Of a stretch of DNA of 43,862 bases, positions 25,772 to 34,197 are shown piece after piece. Positions within the stretch are counted from its first letter, which is position 1. Every line of letters begins with the position of its first letter. The notes beneath the pieces were generated by a model that saw nothing but the letters and a program-made list of their open reading frames with translations, did no database searches and was not told the DNA's origin. The stretch is from contig JAFRRJ010000032.1 of the NCBI GenBank assembly GCA_017428155.1, forward strand, positions 1 to 43,862, written 5' to 3'. The position numbers and the translations under genes were made by a program. The DNA is from Clostridiales bacterium. Its GTDB lineage: Bacteria > Bacillota > Clostridia > Saccharofermentanales > Saccharofermentanaceae.

Positions 25772-26168
25772 CAGCAAGACCTGCTATCGTATATTTCCTG
25801 AAGAAAGATTCCATCTCTTCGCTGAACTCCTTCCACATCGGAAGAGTCACGCAGGAGCTGATACGGTCGCATTTGGGTGCGTCCGGATTCATGCAAGAGA
25901 CAACATAGAAATCGTTCTCGGTTACGGAGATGATATCCCAGGCTGTGATCTTCTTTGCGTCCCTGGCAAGCTTATATCCGCCATTCTTGCCTCTTAAACC
26001 GGTCACAAGGCCGTTCTGTACCAGCATCTTGATGATGGACTCAAGATATTTCTCTGAAAGGTTCTGTCTGTCGGCAATGTCACCCAGTGTGACATAAGAA
26101 TCATTGCCATACTTTGCCAGGTCGATCATTACGCGAAGTGCGTAGCGTCCTTTTGTAGATACAACCAT
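25758..26168 (-). CDS. Rrf2-family transcriptional regulator with Fe-S cysteines
   Basis: The 136-residue protein begins MVVSTKGRYALRVMIDLA, a classical Rrf2 start with a winged helix (residues 1-65, including LSEKYLESIIKMLVQNGLV). Cysteines at 92, 100 and 106 resemble the three IscR cluster ligands at 92, 98 and 104, with a longer first gap. It may therefore sense iron-sulfur or redox state. GGAGG lies 9 bases before the start. A minus-strand TATAAT occurs near 26213-26208. No cysteine-desulfurase gene is adjacent, so its regulon is not evident here. Confidence 0.9.
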   Translation of the reverse strand: MVVSTKGRYALRVMIDLAKYGNDSYVTLGDIADRQNLSEKYLESIIKMLVQNGLVTGLRGKNGGYKLARDAKKITAWDIISVTENDFYVVSCMNPDAPKCDRISSCVTLPMWKEFSEEMESFFRKYTIAGLAAKES

Positions 26169-26341
26169 GAATATATCCTCCGGAAATGGTTACAAAAGAA
26201 TAAACCTATTATAGAGGAAGGATATTCGGAATTAAATCGGATAAGAGAAAATCGTACAATTTATTTGAAGGTTGTTCGGGGACTTCATTCAATACCGGGA
26301 GAATCAGGAGAAACCCGCAGAATATAAGGCGTGTAACATTG

Positions 26342-27688
26342 TTACTTTATGCCGAAGATCTCCTCCCCGTCTTTAAATGGTGTCCAGGAGAGCTTACCGG
26401 TATAAGCAAACTCACTCCAGATCTCGCGCATCTTTTCACCGACTCTTTGAGAGACCGGATCATCGATATTAATGTATGAGGTAGACTTGCCGAACAGGAG
26501 CGGAAGCTCACAGGCATGATGACATCCTGTACCGCGCTTCTCCATATCGGGAGTCATGTACTGATATTCGTATACCCATGAAGGTCCCTTGATCCCGCGT
26601 GCGATCTCGCGGGAAGGGGCGGAATAGAATTCCGATGTAAAATGGTCAGACATATTGCGGCGGGTGTTTTTCCCCGGCTTGAAATCAAAATGAAACCACA
26701 TTGCCGCAAGCGGGAGTGCAGCAGTCGCGATATTGTTGATAAATGCATCCCCTTCCTGACTTGTCGTTCCGATAAGGAGCGGCTTGGCCGATTCCTTTGC
26801 AAGATCTGCAGGGCGTGCCTTGATCGTGACACCGTCGATTACGGGTGAGAATGCACAGAAGGATTCGCCTTCCCTGAAGACATATTTCTTGAGCCGGGCG
26901 TTTGCCTGATGGATGGCGGCTGTATCGATATCCTTAAGCTTTTTGAGGTCAGACGGACTTACACCCAGAAAATTCAGGTATTTGCGGGCATAACGGGCAC
27001 TCTGCTTCTCACTCCAGAACGAATTAGCACATGTCGACTGGCATATAGCCTTGTCAAAGAGATATTCGGCTTCCTTCATGCCAAGAAGTGCTACTATGCA
27101 TGCCGCGCCTGCCGACTGCCCGAAAACTGTTACGTTATCGGCATCTCCGCCGAAGCGGTTTATATTATTCCTTACGAACCTTAATGCCATCATCTGGTCG
27201 TAAAGTCCGTTATTCTGATCGAAGTTCTTATCTATGGAATGAAGGTTTAAGAACCCTTCAAGATTCAGGCGGTAGTTGAAAGACACGGCAACAGTCTTTG
27301 TCTCTCTCGCAAACCTTGCCATATCATATACGAGTTCGTCGCTGTCTTCTGCTCTTCTTCCGCATCCGCCGTTAGCATATGAACCGCCGTAGAACCACAC
27401 CATTACAGGTGCTCCGGGAGCAAGGCCCTCAGGTACGAACACATTTAAGTAAAGGCAGTCTTTCCCGTCAAAAGAGACTGTAGCCGTCCCTTTGCCCTGA
27501 ACAGGGTTTACAGAGCCCCTGACAGCATCCAGAACGCCTTCCCAGGATTCGGGCGGGACAGGATGCTTAAAAGCGAGATCGCCCACAGGAGGCGCTGCAA
27601 ACGGGATTCCGAGATATTGCTCGCAGCCGTCCTTAACGATGCCCCTGACAAGACCATATTCAGTTGTTACTGTTCTGGAGTAGTTCAT
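26342..27688 (-). CDS. type-B carboxylesterase
   Basis: The 448-residue protein of the COesterase family begins with TEYGLVRG and YLGIPFAAPPVGDLAF. The nucleophile is S192 in FGQSAGA, the catalytic histidine is in CHHACELPLLFG, and the acidic residue is probably in GTTSQEGD. The oxyanion segment is FYGGSY, with tyrosine in place of the usual histidine of HGG. No signal peptide is visible, so it probably acts in the cytoplasm on esters such as acylated sugars or xenobiotics. It appears to be transcribed alone. Confidence 0.9.
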   Translation of the reverse strand: MNYSRTVTTEYGLVRGIVKDGCEQYLGIPFAAPPVGDLAFKHPVPPESWEGVLDAVRGSVNPVQGKGTATVSFDGKDCLYLNVFVPEGLAPGAPVMVWFYGGSYANGGCGRRAEDSDELVYDMARFARETKTVAVSFNYRLNLEGFLNLHSIDKNFDQNNGLYDQMMALRFVRNNINRFGGDADNVTVFGQSAGAACIVALLGMKEAEYLFDKAICQSTCANSFWSEKQSARYARKYLNFLGVSPSDLKKLKDIDTAAIHQANARLKKYVFREGESFCAFSPVIDGVTIKARPADLAKESAKPLLIGTTSQEGDAFINNIATAALPLAAMWFHFDFKPGKNTRRNMSDHFTSEFYSAPSREIARGIKGPSWVYEYQYMTPDMEKRGTGCHHACELPLLFGKSTSYINIDDPVSQRVGEKMREIWSEFAYTGKLSWTPFKDGEEIFGIK

Positions 27689-27730
27689 AAAGAAATTTTA
27701 CACTCTTGAAATACAGGGTGCAATCGGATT

Positions 27731-27751
27731 ATTGATATCAGAAATATCAAT
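27731..27751. other. small inverted repeat between esterase and phosphoesterase genes
   Basis: ATTGATAT and ATATCAAT pair around CAGAA. It is AT-rich and lies 3' of the metallophosphoesterase and 5' of the esterase, both on the minus strand. It may be an operator of the esterase or a weak stop. Confidence 0.3.
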
Positions 27752-27760
27752 ATTTGAATA

Positions 27761-28738
27761 TCAGGTGATCTCTGTTACCACGATCTCCGGATAGTTATTG
27801 ATCCTTACGGGCAGTATGCTGTTGCCGAGACCGCGGCTTAAGATAAGCTTCATTCCGTTGATGTCGTGAATGCCTTCATACATCTCAGGGAAGATCTCGA
27901 ACTCGGGAGATACAACTCCGCCTTTGCCCGGAATGATTATCTGGCCGCCGTGATAGTGACCGGTAAAGACAAGATCTGCGCCAAGGTGGCTGTAAAGACC
28001 TGAGAACTGCGGTTCGTGAGCCAGCATTATGACAGGCTTTGTTCCGTCAAAAGGTTCATAAGCATCAAAAGAGCCGGAGAAGCTGAGCGAGGAATCGGCG
28101 ATGCCAGCCAGGATATACTCATCAGTCTCTATATAGGTGTCATCAAGAAAGACGACGCCAAGTTCCCTCATCTCAGAGAAGAAATCTTTAAGCTTCTCAT
28201 CTCCGAGCCACTCCTCATGATTGCCGGTGACATAATAGACCGGACAGATATTGACGGCACCTTTGATGAAGTCCAGAGAGATGTCCGTGGCTGTGTGAGT
28301 CTTATCGACGATGTCGCCGGTGACGACGATCATGTCGGGATCCTGCTTCTCAATCTGCTTAAGAAGAGTTGACTGTTTTACACCGAAGAACTGGTTATGA
28401 AGATCCGATATCTGAACGACGGTGAGGTTATTTTCGAGATCCAGGTCAACGCTGTATTCAGATACCGTTAAGTGATAATTCTGATAAAGCGAGAATATTA
28501 TGATCACGATCTCGAGAACCATCAGGACAGGAACGGTAATTGCAAACTTCGGCTTTAATGTCTTGTGGCGGAATATCCTCATACCGAGGAAAGCGCCTAT
28601 GGAGCCGCCGATCCAGGCCCAGAACAGCAACGTCTTTTCAGGTATCCTTCCGGCGTTTTTCCTGGCCGAAAACTTGTCTGCGCCATACAGTATGAACGCA
28701 GCAAGATTAACGATTACAAGCCAGTATACGAGTATCAT
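27761..28738 (-). CDS. DUF1294-metallophosphoesterase fusion
   Basis: The 325-residue protein joins an N-terminal DUF1294 membrane module (about 1-85; YGADKFSARKNAGRIPEKTLL, WIGGSIGAFLGMRIFRHKT, two or three helices) to a YaeI/YkuE-type metallophosphoesterase (about 105-325). Metal ligands are visible in QISDLHNQ, VVTGDIVDK, YVTGNHEEW, MLAHEP and FTGHYHGGQ. Such enzymes hydrolyse phosphoesters at the membrane, possibly lipid precursors such as UDP-diacylglucosamine-type substrates; the substrate here is unknown. The gene starts 5 bases after the stop of the upstream lipoprotein gene, so the two probably share a message. Confidence 0.85.
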   Translation of the reverse strand: MILVYWLVIVNLAAFILYGADKFSARKNAGRIPEKTLLFWAWIGGSIGAFLGMRIFRHKTLKPKFAITVPVLMVLEIVIIIFSLYQNYHLTVSEYSVDLDLENNLTVVQISDLHNQFFGVKQSTLLKQIEKQDPDMIVVTGDIVDKTHTATDISLDFIKGAVNICPVYYVTGNHEEWLGDEKLKDFFSEMRELGVVFLDDTYIETDEYILAGIADSSLSFSGSFDAYEPFDGTKPVIMLAHEPQFSGLYSHLGADLVFTGHYHGGQIIIPGKGGVVSPEFEIFPEMYEGIHDINGMKLILSRGLGNSILPVRINNYPEIVVTEIT

Positions 28739-28743
28739 CAGTA

Positions 28744-29352
28744 TTAATCTTCAGCAGTTGTAGGTGATATGACACCGAAGGCTTTGCAGAAATCATCGGA
28801 AAAGTCCTTATCCGCGCTCAGGCCTCTTATTATCATTACCACATCGTCTTTCTGATAAACGCCGCATATGCTGTAACGCTTTTTGCTTGCTTCACCGCAC
28901 TCTATAGTATAGGTGATGCCGTTCTTCTCGCCGGACTCACCGTCGTCTGCATGTTCCCTTGAATACTTCTTGTAGAGTTTCCCGGCCTTTTTTGCATCTT
29001 CAAAGGTGAATAAGAATCCGATATATAATCCGTCTTTGTCGTTATAAGCGAATGTCGTAGCCTCAGTTACATCGTAAGACGGGTATGTGTTGAAGCGGTT
29101 AAAGACAACGTCGTATATATCCTGTGCATCTCTCTTGGTGCAGGTGATATATGCGCCCTCGTCCATTATCATTCCGCCGGCTATTCGCCCGTATATCGCG
29201 AAGAAATCTTCCGGATCATCATAATCATCGTATTTCTGATCCTCAAGGAAACTGACCATATTCTTATGCGTTAACTTGGAAGCACACGCAGTAAGTCCGA
29301 GCACAACAGTAAGCATCAGGACCACACAAACAGTTTTCTTAAACAGGTTCAT
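28744..29352 (-). CDS. hypothetical lipoprotein, paralogue 1
   Basis: The 202-residue protein has a lipoprotein signal (MNLFKKTVCVVL, lipobox LTAC with cysteine at about residue 23). A domain of about 170 residues without a known motif follows. It shares with the next gene the sequence THKNMVSF, an acidic DDPEDFF segment, YDVTEATTFAY and FTFEDAKKAGKLYKKYS. The start at 29352 has GGAGGG about 8 bases upstream; an in-frame upstream start at 29388 would spoil the signal peptide. Confidence 0.8.
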   Translation of the reverse strand: MNLFKKTVCVVLMLTVVLGLTACASKLTHKNMVSFLEDQKYDDYDDPEDFFAIYGRIAGGMIMDEGAYITCTKRDAQDIYDVVFNRFNTYPSYDVTEATTFAYNDKDGLYIGFLFTFEDAKKAGKLYKKYSREHADDGESGEKNGITYTIECGEASKKRYSICGVYQKDDVVMIIRGLSADKDFSDDFCKAFGVISPTTAED

Positions 29353-29441
29353 AATATATCCCTCCCTCGCGAAAATCTCTTCCGCCAAAAACTACCAGAA
29401 TTATAACACGTTCAGGATCAGGTACTGAAGAAAGCCTGATC

Positions 29442-30044
29442 TTATTCTCCGTCAGGCAGAATTACATTGAAAGCCTTGCTGAAATCTTCGGCAATGTCAA
29501 AATTGCGGTTCGCTGCGTTTAAGATCAGCACTGAGTTCCCTTTAAGATAGACTCCGGTCTTGACTGCTCTGCCTCTGTCGAGGTCGTTGTGTTGCACGGA
29601 GTAAGTATAGTCTTTATTAATGCCTTTTTCACCATTTTCGCAGTATTTACCAGAGTATTCTTCGAAGAAATCGGCTGCGTCATCAGCATCATCAAAAGTG
29701 ATCAGATACCCCCTGGAAAAGCTGTCGCTTTTTTGGCAGATAAATACCGTTACTTCGGTAACATCATAAGACCGGAATGCATTATAGATATTTATATTCC
29801 GGTCATAAAGAACCTCTGCTTTGTTTTCTGTGCATGAGATAAAGTACCCGCCCTCAGCGTCTGTTTTTATCAGATACGAAGCGGATTTGAAGTAATCTTC
29901 GGGTTCATCGCATTTTGCGCAACCATGTCTTATGCAAAAGCTGACCAGTTTCTTATGAGTGAACTCCCCGGACGAGCAGGCGGTCAGGATGATGACCGCA
30001 GACAATGCAAGTATTGAACATGTGAACCTTCCGAATATTTTCAA
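29442..30044 (-). CDS. hypothetical lipoprotein, paralogue 2
   Basis: The 200-residue protein starts with TTG, has GGAGG 6 bases upstream and a lipobox LTAC. It parallels the downstream lipoprotein throughout (THKKLVSF, DEPEDYFKSA, YDVTEVTVFI, ITFDDADDAADFFEEYS), so the two come from a tandem duplication and have diverged strongly. Its function is unknown. The gap to paralogue 1 is about 90 bases. Confidence 0.75.
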   Translation of the reverse strand: MKIFGRFTCSILALSAVIILTACSSGEFTHKKLVSFCIRHGCAKCDEPEDYFKSASYLIKTDAEGGYFISCTENKAEVLYDRNINIYNAFRSYDVTEVTVFICQKSDSFSRGYLITFDDADDAADFFEEYSGKYCENGEKGINKDYTYSVQHNDLDRGRAVKTGVYLKGNSVLILNAANRNFDIAEDFSKAFNVILPDGE

Positions 30045-30087
30045 ATCATTCCTCCGCCCGGAAATTCTGATACTGCTGACAGGAATA

Positions 30088-30549
30088 TTATAAACCCTTG
30101 GATTCGAGATATCTGTAAAATGCCTCCAGACCCTCTTTCAGATCATCGTATGTCTCATCGAAATTCCCCGTGTACCACGGATCTGCGATGCTCCTTAGCG
30201 ACCCTGCAAACGCAAGCATCTGGAAGATCTTCTTATCCGGATCTCCGCCTGCGATCCTCGTCATGTTGGAGATGTTATATGAATCCATACCTATCAGGTA
30301 ATCGTATTCCTCATAGTCACCGCGCGTCATCTGGCGTGCGCGGTGCGGAATGACCGGAATACCGACTTCACGGAGTTTGCCAACGGTTCCATAATGCGGC
30401 CCGTTGCCGATCTCCTCGCGGCTCGTCGCCGCCGAATCAATATAGAACTTCCCGGACAGTCCCTTCTTGTTGACCATATCCTGGAACATGCACTGGGCCA
30501 TTGTCGAACGGCAGATGTTGCCGTGACATACAAACAGTACTCTTATCAT
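30088..30549 (-). CDS. low-molecular-weight protein tyrosine phosphatase
   Basis: The 153-residue protein begins MIRVLFVCHGNICRS, with the catalytic cysteine C8 and arginine R14 of the CX5R P-loop. The general acid aspartate is in ADPWYTGNFDETY. Length and layout are normal for the family. The start codon and the first ten codons lie inside the integration repeat of element A, so the native upstream region has been displaced. The sequence now upstream has only a poor Shine-Dalgarno site (AAGG about 12 bases away), so expression may be altered. The frame continues upstream to 30594 but is element-derived there. Confidence 0.92.
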   Translation of the reverse strand: MIRVLFVCHGNICRSTMAQCMFQDMVNKKGLSGKFYIDSAATSREEIGNGPHYGTVGKLREVGIPVIPHRARQMTRGDYEEYDYLIGMDSYNISNMTRIAGGDPDKKIFQMLAFAGSLRSIADPWYTGNFDETYDDLKEGLEAFYRYLESKGL

Positions 30550-30560
30550 AGTTACGATTT
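30519..30560. repeat. left attachment repeat of element A (overlaps ptp 5' end)
   Basis: This stretch of about 42 bp matches 34531-34572 with four mismatches and in the same orientation. It covers codons 1-10 of the phosphatase and a few upstream bases. It is the left boundary of the integrated element; the exact crossover point cannot be placed. Confidence 0.8.
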
Positions 30561-30577
30561 GCCTTGAAATACCCTGA

Positions 30578-30716
30578 AAAGCCTTATTTTTCAAGGGTTT
30601 CGCGATTGCCCTGAAATCTTATTAACTTGGCTTTTTGTTGCATAATTTGGCATATTTTGGTATGCCTCAGGGTCAAATGAGGGTCAAAAATCATATTTCT
30701 GACCCTCAGTGTTTTC
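30578..30716. repeat. integrase arm-type sites and hairpin at the left end of A
   Basis: GGGTCAAATGAGGGTCA near 30670-30687 pairs with TGACCCTCA at about 30707-30715. The same doubled GGGTCAAA motif recurs at 34450-34468 at the right end, and a diverged GGTTCAAAAACGGGTTCAAA recurs near 34680-34700 at the left end of element B. CCCTGAAAAGCCTTA near 30580 is echoed as CCCTCAAAAGCCTTA near 34483. These are probable arm-type binding sites for the integrase. Confidence 0.5.
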
Positions 30717-30733
30717 AAGGTTTTTTGGGATTT

Positions 30734-31930
30734 TTACACTATCTCCAGTCTCGTAACTTCCGCTCTGACATCTTCAAAACTGACATGAGTATAGATGTTA
30801 AGAGTGACGCTGATATCGGCGTGTCCCATCAGATACTGCAAAGTCTTGGGGTTCATCCCTGATTTTGCCATATTGGAGCAGTAGGTGTGGCGGCATACAT
30901 GAGGGGTGACTAACGGCATCTGTACCTTGTAAATGCTGTTGTATTTTTCCCTGATGTGCTTGAAATAATGCTCCCAGTGCAGGGAATACATTACTTTGCC
31001 GTCCTTATCGAAATACAGGAATCCCATCTTGCCGCCTATTACAGGCTCTTTGCGTGGTGGTTTTCTGTTCTCAATGATCTTCCTAAAGCATTCCTCGACA
31101 TCCGGTGTCATCGGAATAACTCTGGTACCGCTCTCGGACTTTGTCTTCTGGATATAGTATCCGCCGGAACCGTGCTTCATCAGCTGATGGTCGATATTGA
31201 TCGAGTGATTCTCGAAGTTGATGTCCGATACCGTAAGTCCGCAGAACTCTGAGATTCTCATTCCTGTCTTGAAGAGAATATAGATCCCTTCATAGTAAAT
31301 GTTGAAATGCGGATCGTCTTTGACAAAGTTCAGGAACTTGCGTTCATCCTCACGACTTAACGCTTCACGTCTTACGCTGTCATTTACGATTACGTCGACC
31401 AGCTGAAAGCTGAACGGATTTTTCCTGATAAGGTCATCATCGACTGCCATTTGGAAGGCGGGTCTCAATACACCTCTTATTGTGTGAATGGAGCTGTAAC
31501 CCCTTCCGTCCTTTTGCTGGAGCTTGATAAGCCAGCACTTGGCATCTGAGATCCTGACAGTATCTATCCTTTTGTTTCCAAAAGGGTCACTTTTCAAGAT
31601 ATTGACGATGGTCTTGTACCCTGTCTGAGTCGTCGGACGGACATTTATCTTGGTTGAAATATATTTCTCAACAAGATCGAGAACCGTCAGATTTCCTCCA
31701 TTCGAGGCGATGTGGTTAAACAGGTCAGCCTGAACTTGTTTTTCCATTTCACGAAGAGAAGGTGTTCTCTTCTTTCCCGGAGGAAACGGATCGTGCAGAT
31801 CCAACCTGTTACTGTAAACGCAAACGCTTTTGCCAAAAGCATCGGTATATTTAAATCTGTAGCGGCCATCCGGCATCTGATACTCGCCGAAGTGTAAAAT
31901 TCTCCCTTTGTTATCTCTCCTTTTGTTCAT
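30734..31930 (-). CDS. int: tyrosine recombinase/integrase, Tn916 type
   Basis: The 398-residue protein has an N-terminal arm-binding domain (residues 1-45, KGRILHFGEYQMPDGRYRFKYTD), a core-binding domain (about 78-180) and a catalytic domain. The catalytic residues are R225, H344, R347, H370 and Y380. All are present, so it should be active. The RBS is AGGAG. Its last codons lie next to the attachment site, as usual for such elements. A closely similar C-terminal fragment survives in element B. Confidence 0.92.
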   Translation of the reverse strand: MNKRRDNKGRILHFGEYQMPDGRYRFKYTDAFGKSVCVYSNRLDLHDPFPPGKKRTPSLREMEKQVQADLFNHIASNGGNLTVLDLVEKYISTKINVRPTTQTGYKTIVNILKSDPFGNKRIDTVRISDAKCWLIKLQQKDGRGYSSIHTIRGVLRPAFQMAVDDDLIRKNPFSFQLVDVIVNDSVRREALSREDERKFLNFVKDDPHFNIYYEGIYILFKTGMRISEFCGLTVSDINFENHSINIDHQLMKHGSGGYYIQKTKSESGTRVIPMTPDVEECFRKIIENRKPPRKEPVIGGKMGFLYFDKDGKVMYSLHWEHYFKHIREKYNSIYKVQMPLVTPHVCRHTYCSNMAKSGMNPKTLQYLMGHADISVTLNIYTHVSFEDVRAEVTRLEIV

Positions 31931-32018
31931 TTTTGCTGGGTCTCCTTTCTGTGTGGATGACCCGGCGTGGTATAAATAAATATATCACACCGGTCAACAC
32001 GGGTGTTTTAATACCGGG

Positions 32019-32270
32019 TTAAACTACGCCAGCTTCGTCAATATATTTCTCGAAAATCTTTCTTTTGATCATGACGCGGTTACCGTTCATGACCACGAAA
32101 TCCGCATTGGGGTTTTCGTCAACGATCCTGCGAAGCCTCTTTTCTCCGATATTGAAGTAGCTCGCCGCTTCTCTTATAGTCAGCGTGTACTTCTCCCAGA
32201 TAGGAACGGCATCTTTCCTTTTTACTTTGCTATTGTCTTTTGCTAAGCAAAGGTTTGTAGTCTCAGTCAT
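32019..32270 (-). CDS. xis: excisionase, Tn916 Xis-like
   Basis: The 83-residue basic protein has a winged-helix DNA-binding domain. The segment [18 protein letters not shown], followed by [15 protein letters not shown], is typical of Tn916-type Xis. The start at 32270 has AGGAGG 9 bases upstream; the in-frame TTG at 32276 is too close to that site. It lies upstream of the integrase gene on the same strand and probably favours excision over integration. Confidence 0.85.
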   Translation of the reverse strand: MTETTNLCLAKDNSKVKRKDAVPIWEKYTLTIREAASYFNIGEKRLRRIVDENPNADFVVMNGNRVMIKRKIFEKYIDEAGVV

Positions 32271-32352
32271 AAGCAATGACCTCCTGAAGAAGATTTTCCC
32301 TGATAAAGGGAATGTAAATTGCCGTCCCCAAAAACGATGGATAACGGAGCAG

Positions 32353-32626
32353 CAAGCAACGTGTTTGTGCGCACAAACACGAAAAATGCTTGTCAGGGGA
32401 GCCCCTGAAACCCTGTGGATGCCTTCGGCTTTTGCGGGAGTTTATTCAGTTGTCAAAGTTCGATGAAGGTTACATACCCCTTTACTAACTAGAAATGGGA
32501 GAGGGCAAAATTATGTGGGTCTTTCTGTAGAAAAATGTGTCAAAATGTTCCCTTCACTATTACTGGACATTGACCCCCATTTTGGCCCCCCGCTTTTTGC
32601 GAAAATTTTGAAAATGTAATATTACA
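32353..32626. repeat. 274-bp hairpin-rich repeat, copy 1 (transfer-origin candidate)
   Basis: This region matches 36468-36740 at about 98 percent (five substitutions and one single-base gap by eye). Its left end has the perfect 20-bp palindrome GTGTTTGTGCGCACAAACAC at 32361-32380, framed by GCAAGCA and TGCTTG. A second hairpin, CAGGGG-AG-CCCCTG, lies at 32394-32407. A short GCCTTCGGCTTTT element follows near 32421. In element B the same region lies directly before mobC, the usual place of an origin of transfer. Confidence 0.7.
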
Positions 32627-32697
32627 TTTTTCGATGAGCACACAAAAAAGGGCTCCGCTATAGTCGGAAGCCCAATAAAATCAATATTTCTTTATTG

Positions 32698-32708
32698 GCA
32701 TGTTATAA
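32698..32708 (+). promoter_or_regulatory. extended -10 promoter of the MATE gene
   Basis: TGTTATAAT is an extended -10 box of the TGnTATAAT type; no good -35 is seen, which is common for extended -10 promoters. The start codon is about 70 bases downstream. Confidence 0.45.
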
Positions 32709-32777
32709 TTTTTGTTAAGGGGCAACCCTTAGATAGGATAATTATCAGTAAACACTTTAAAGGTGATAATAGCATAA

Positions 32778-34130
32778 GTGGACCGCAAACTATTTGAAAA
32801 AACTCCAGTACCAAAAGCGTATATGAAACTTGCCATTCCTGTTGTTTTGGCAATGGTGCTCAACGTCGTCTACAACATGGTCGATACCTGGTTCATTTCG
32901 CTTACTGATGATCCTGATCTTGTAGCAGGTGTTTCTATATGCGCTCCCATCTTTGTTCTTTCGGTTGCCATCGGAGATATCTGGGGATTGGGTGGAAGTT
33001 CGTTGATCTCGCGTCTTCTTGGGGAAAAGCAAGACGAAGAAGCCGGTATTGTATCGGCGTTTTGCCTGTTTGCTTCATTTGTCATAGGTCTTGCTTTTAT
33101 GATCCTGATGCTTATATTCCAAAAGCCTGTTTTATTACTGCTTGGTGCTAATAATGCATCTATTCAACATGCATCTTCATACTTTACTTGGATTGCTTTG
33201 GGGACGCCTTTTATCATCTTTTCGATGATACCCAATAATCAGTTGCGTACGGAGGGGCTGGCTTCCTGGGGGATGATAGGGGCTGTTACCGGAACTGTTG
33301 CAAACATTATTCTGGATCCTGTTTTCATTTTTACACTGAAAATGGGAGCAGGCGGAGCTGCTTTGGCGACTACGATAAGCAACGTTATTTCGTGTGCTAT
33401 ATATTTAGTGATAATTAAGAAGAAATGCCGTGTAATTACTCTTGATATCAAAATGGCTTTTCGAATCGGCAATAATGTTAAAGAAATACTCCGAATTGGC
33501 ATACCGGCTTCGGTTACCAATATAATGTTCAGCTTGAGCATGATGTTGACCAACCGGGCATTAACGGACTACGGCAATGATTCAATTGCTGCTATGGGCA
33601 TCGCTATGAAGATAAATATGATCAGTCAGATGACGCTGATTGGATTTGCTTTCGGCGGCCAACCTATGTTCGGTTATTCATACGGATGTAAGAATGCCAA
33701 ACGCTTTAAGAGCACCTTAAGATTTGCATATATATTGGAAGCAGGCTTGGGAATCTTGTTTGCATTAATACTTTGTATCTTTGCGCCGTTCCTATTGCAG
33801 AGTTTTATAAAAGATGCAAATGTATTCAAGCCGGGAATCGAAATGTTGAGATTTATGCAGATAAGTTCGGTTCTGCTTGGTTTTTCGCTTGTCGCAACAT
33901 GCGTGTGTCAGGCGGTAGGACATGCATCAGGAGCTCTGATTCTTTCGCTTTCAAGACAAGGTGTTCTATTCTGGATTACCATTTCAGTACTTCCGTTGTT
34001 CATGGGTTTTACCGGAATTCTTTTGGCTCAGCCAACAGCTGATCTGTTAACAGGTATCATTTCATTTGTCATTATTAGCGGGGTTGTTAAGAGATTTAAA
34101 AATACAGTTGTTTCTGAAGCGCCTGCTTAA
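32778..34130 (+). CDS. MATE-family efflux transporter, MepA-like
   Basis: The 450-residue protein has 12 predicted membrane helices in two related halves, with family segments AIPVVLAMVLNVVYNMVDTW, GLGGSSLISRLLG and FGGQPMFGYSYGCKNAKRF. MATE pumps use Na+ or H+ gradients to export cationic drugs and dyes. It begins with GTG after AAAGGTG (12 bases). As the only cargo gene of element A it may supply a resistance or detoxification trait. It is more AT-rich than the left part of the window. Confidence 0.9.
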   Translation: MDRKLFEKTPVPKAYMKLAIPVVLAMVLNVVYNMVDTWFISLTDDPDLVAGVSICAPIFVLSVAIGDIWGLGGSSLISRLLGEKQDEEAGIVSAFCLFASFVIGLAFMILMLIFQKPVLLLLGANNASIQHASSYFTWIALGTPFIIFSMIPNNQLRTEGLASWGMIGAVTGTVANIILDPVFIFTLKMGAGGAALATTISNVISCAIYLVIIKKKCRVITLDIKMAFRIGNNVKEILRIGIPASVTNIMFSLSMMLTNRALTDYGNDSIAAMGIAMKINMISQMTLIGFAFGGQPMFGYSYGCKNAKRFKSTLRFAYILEAGLGILFALILCIFAPFLLQSFIKDANVFKPGIEMLRFMQISSVLLGFSLVATCVCQAVGHASGALILSLSRQGVLFWITISVLPLFMGFTGILLAQPTADLLTGIISFVIISGVVKRFKNTVVSEAPA

Positions 34131-34164
34131 ATTATTTGTAGTGAAAATCAGGAATTATCTAATC

Positions 34165-34190
34165 CAAGCCCGAGAGCAATCTCGGGCTTG
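34165..34190 (+). terminator. hairpin after the MATE gene
   Basis: CAAGCCCGAGA and TCTCGGGCTTG form a perfect 11-bp stem with a GCAA tetraloop, 35 bases after the stop codon. The stem is strong although the following sequence has no long T tract. Confidence 0.65.
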
Positions 34191-34197
34191 TAAATGG

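Larger units (their letters stand above)
32271..32777. other. noncoding region of element A between xis and the MATE gene
   Basis: No gene is supported. The stretch holds the xis ribosome site and a stretch with GATAACGGAGCAGCAAG shared with the inverted copy near 34250. It also holds the 274-bp repeat shared with element B and a 20-bp palindrome AAAATGTAATATTACATTTT at 32611-32630. Further on are a hairpin near 32650-32673 (GGGCT/AGCCC arms) and the MATE promoter. Confidence 0.6.
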
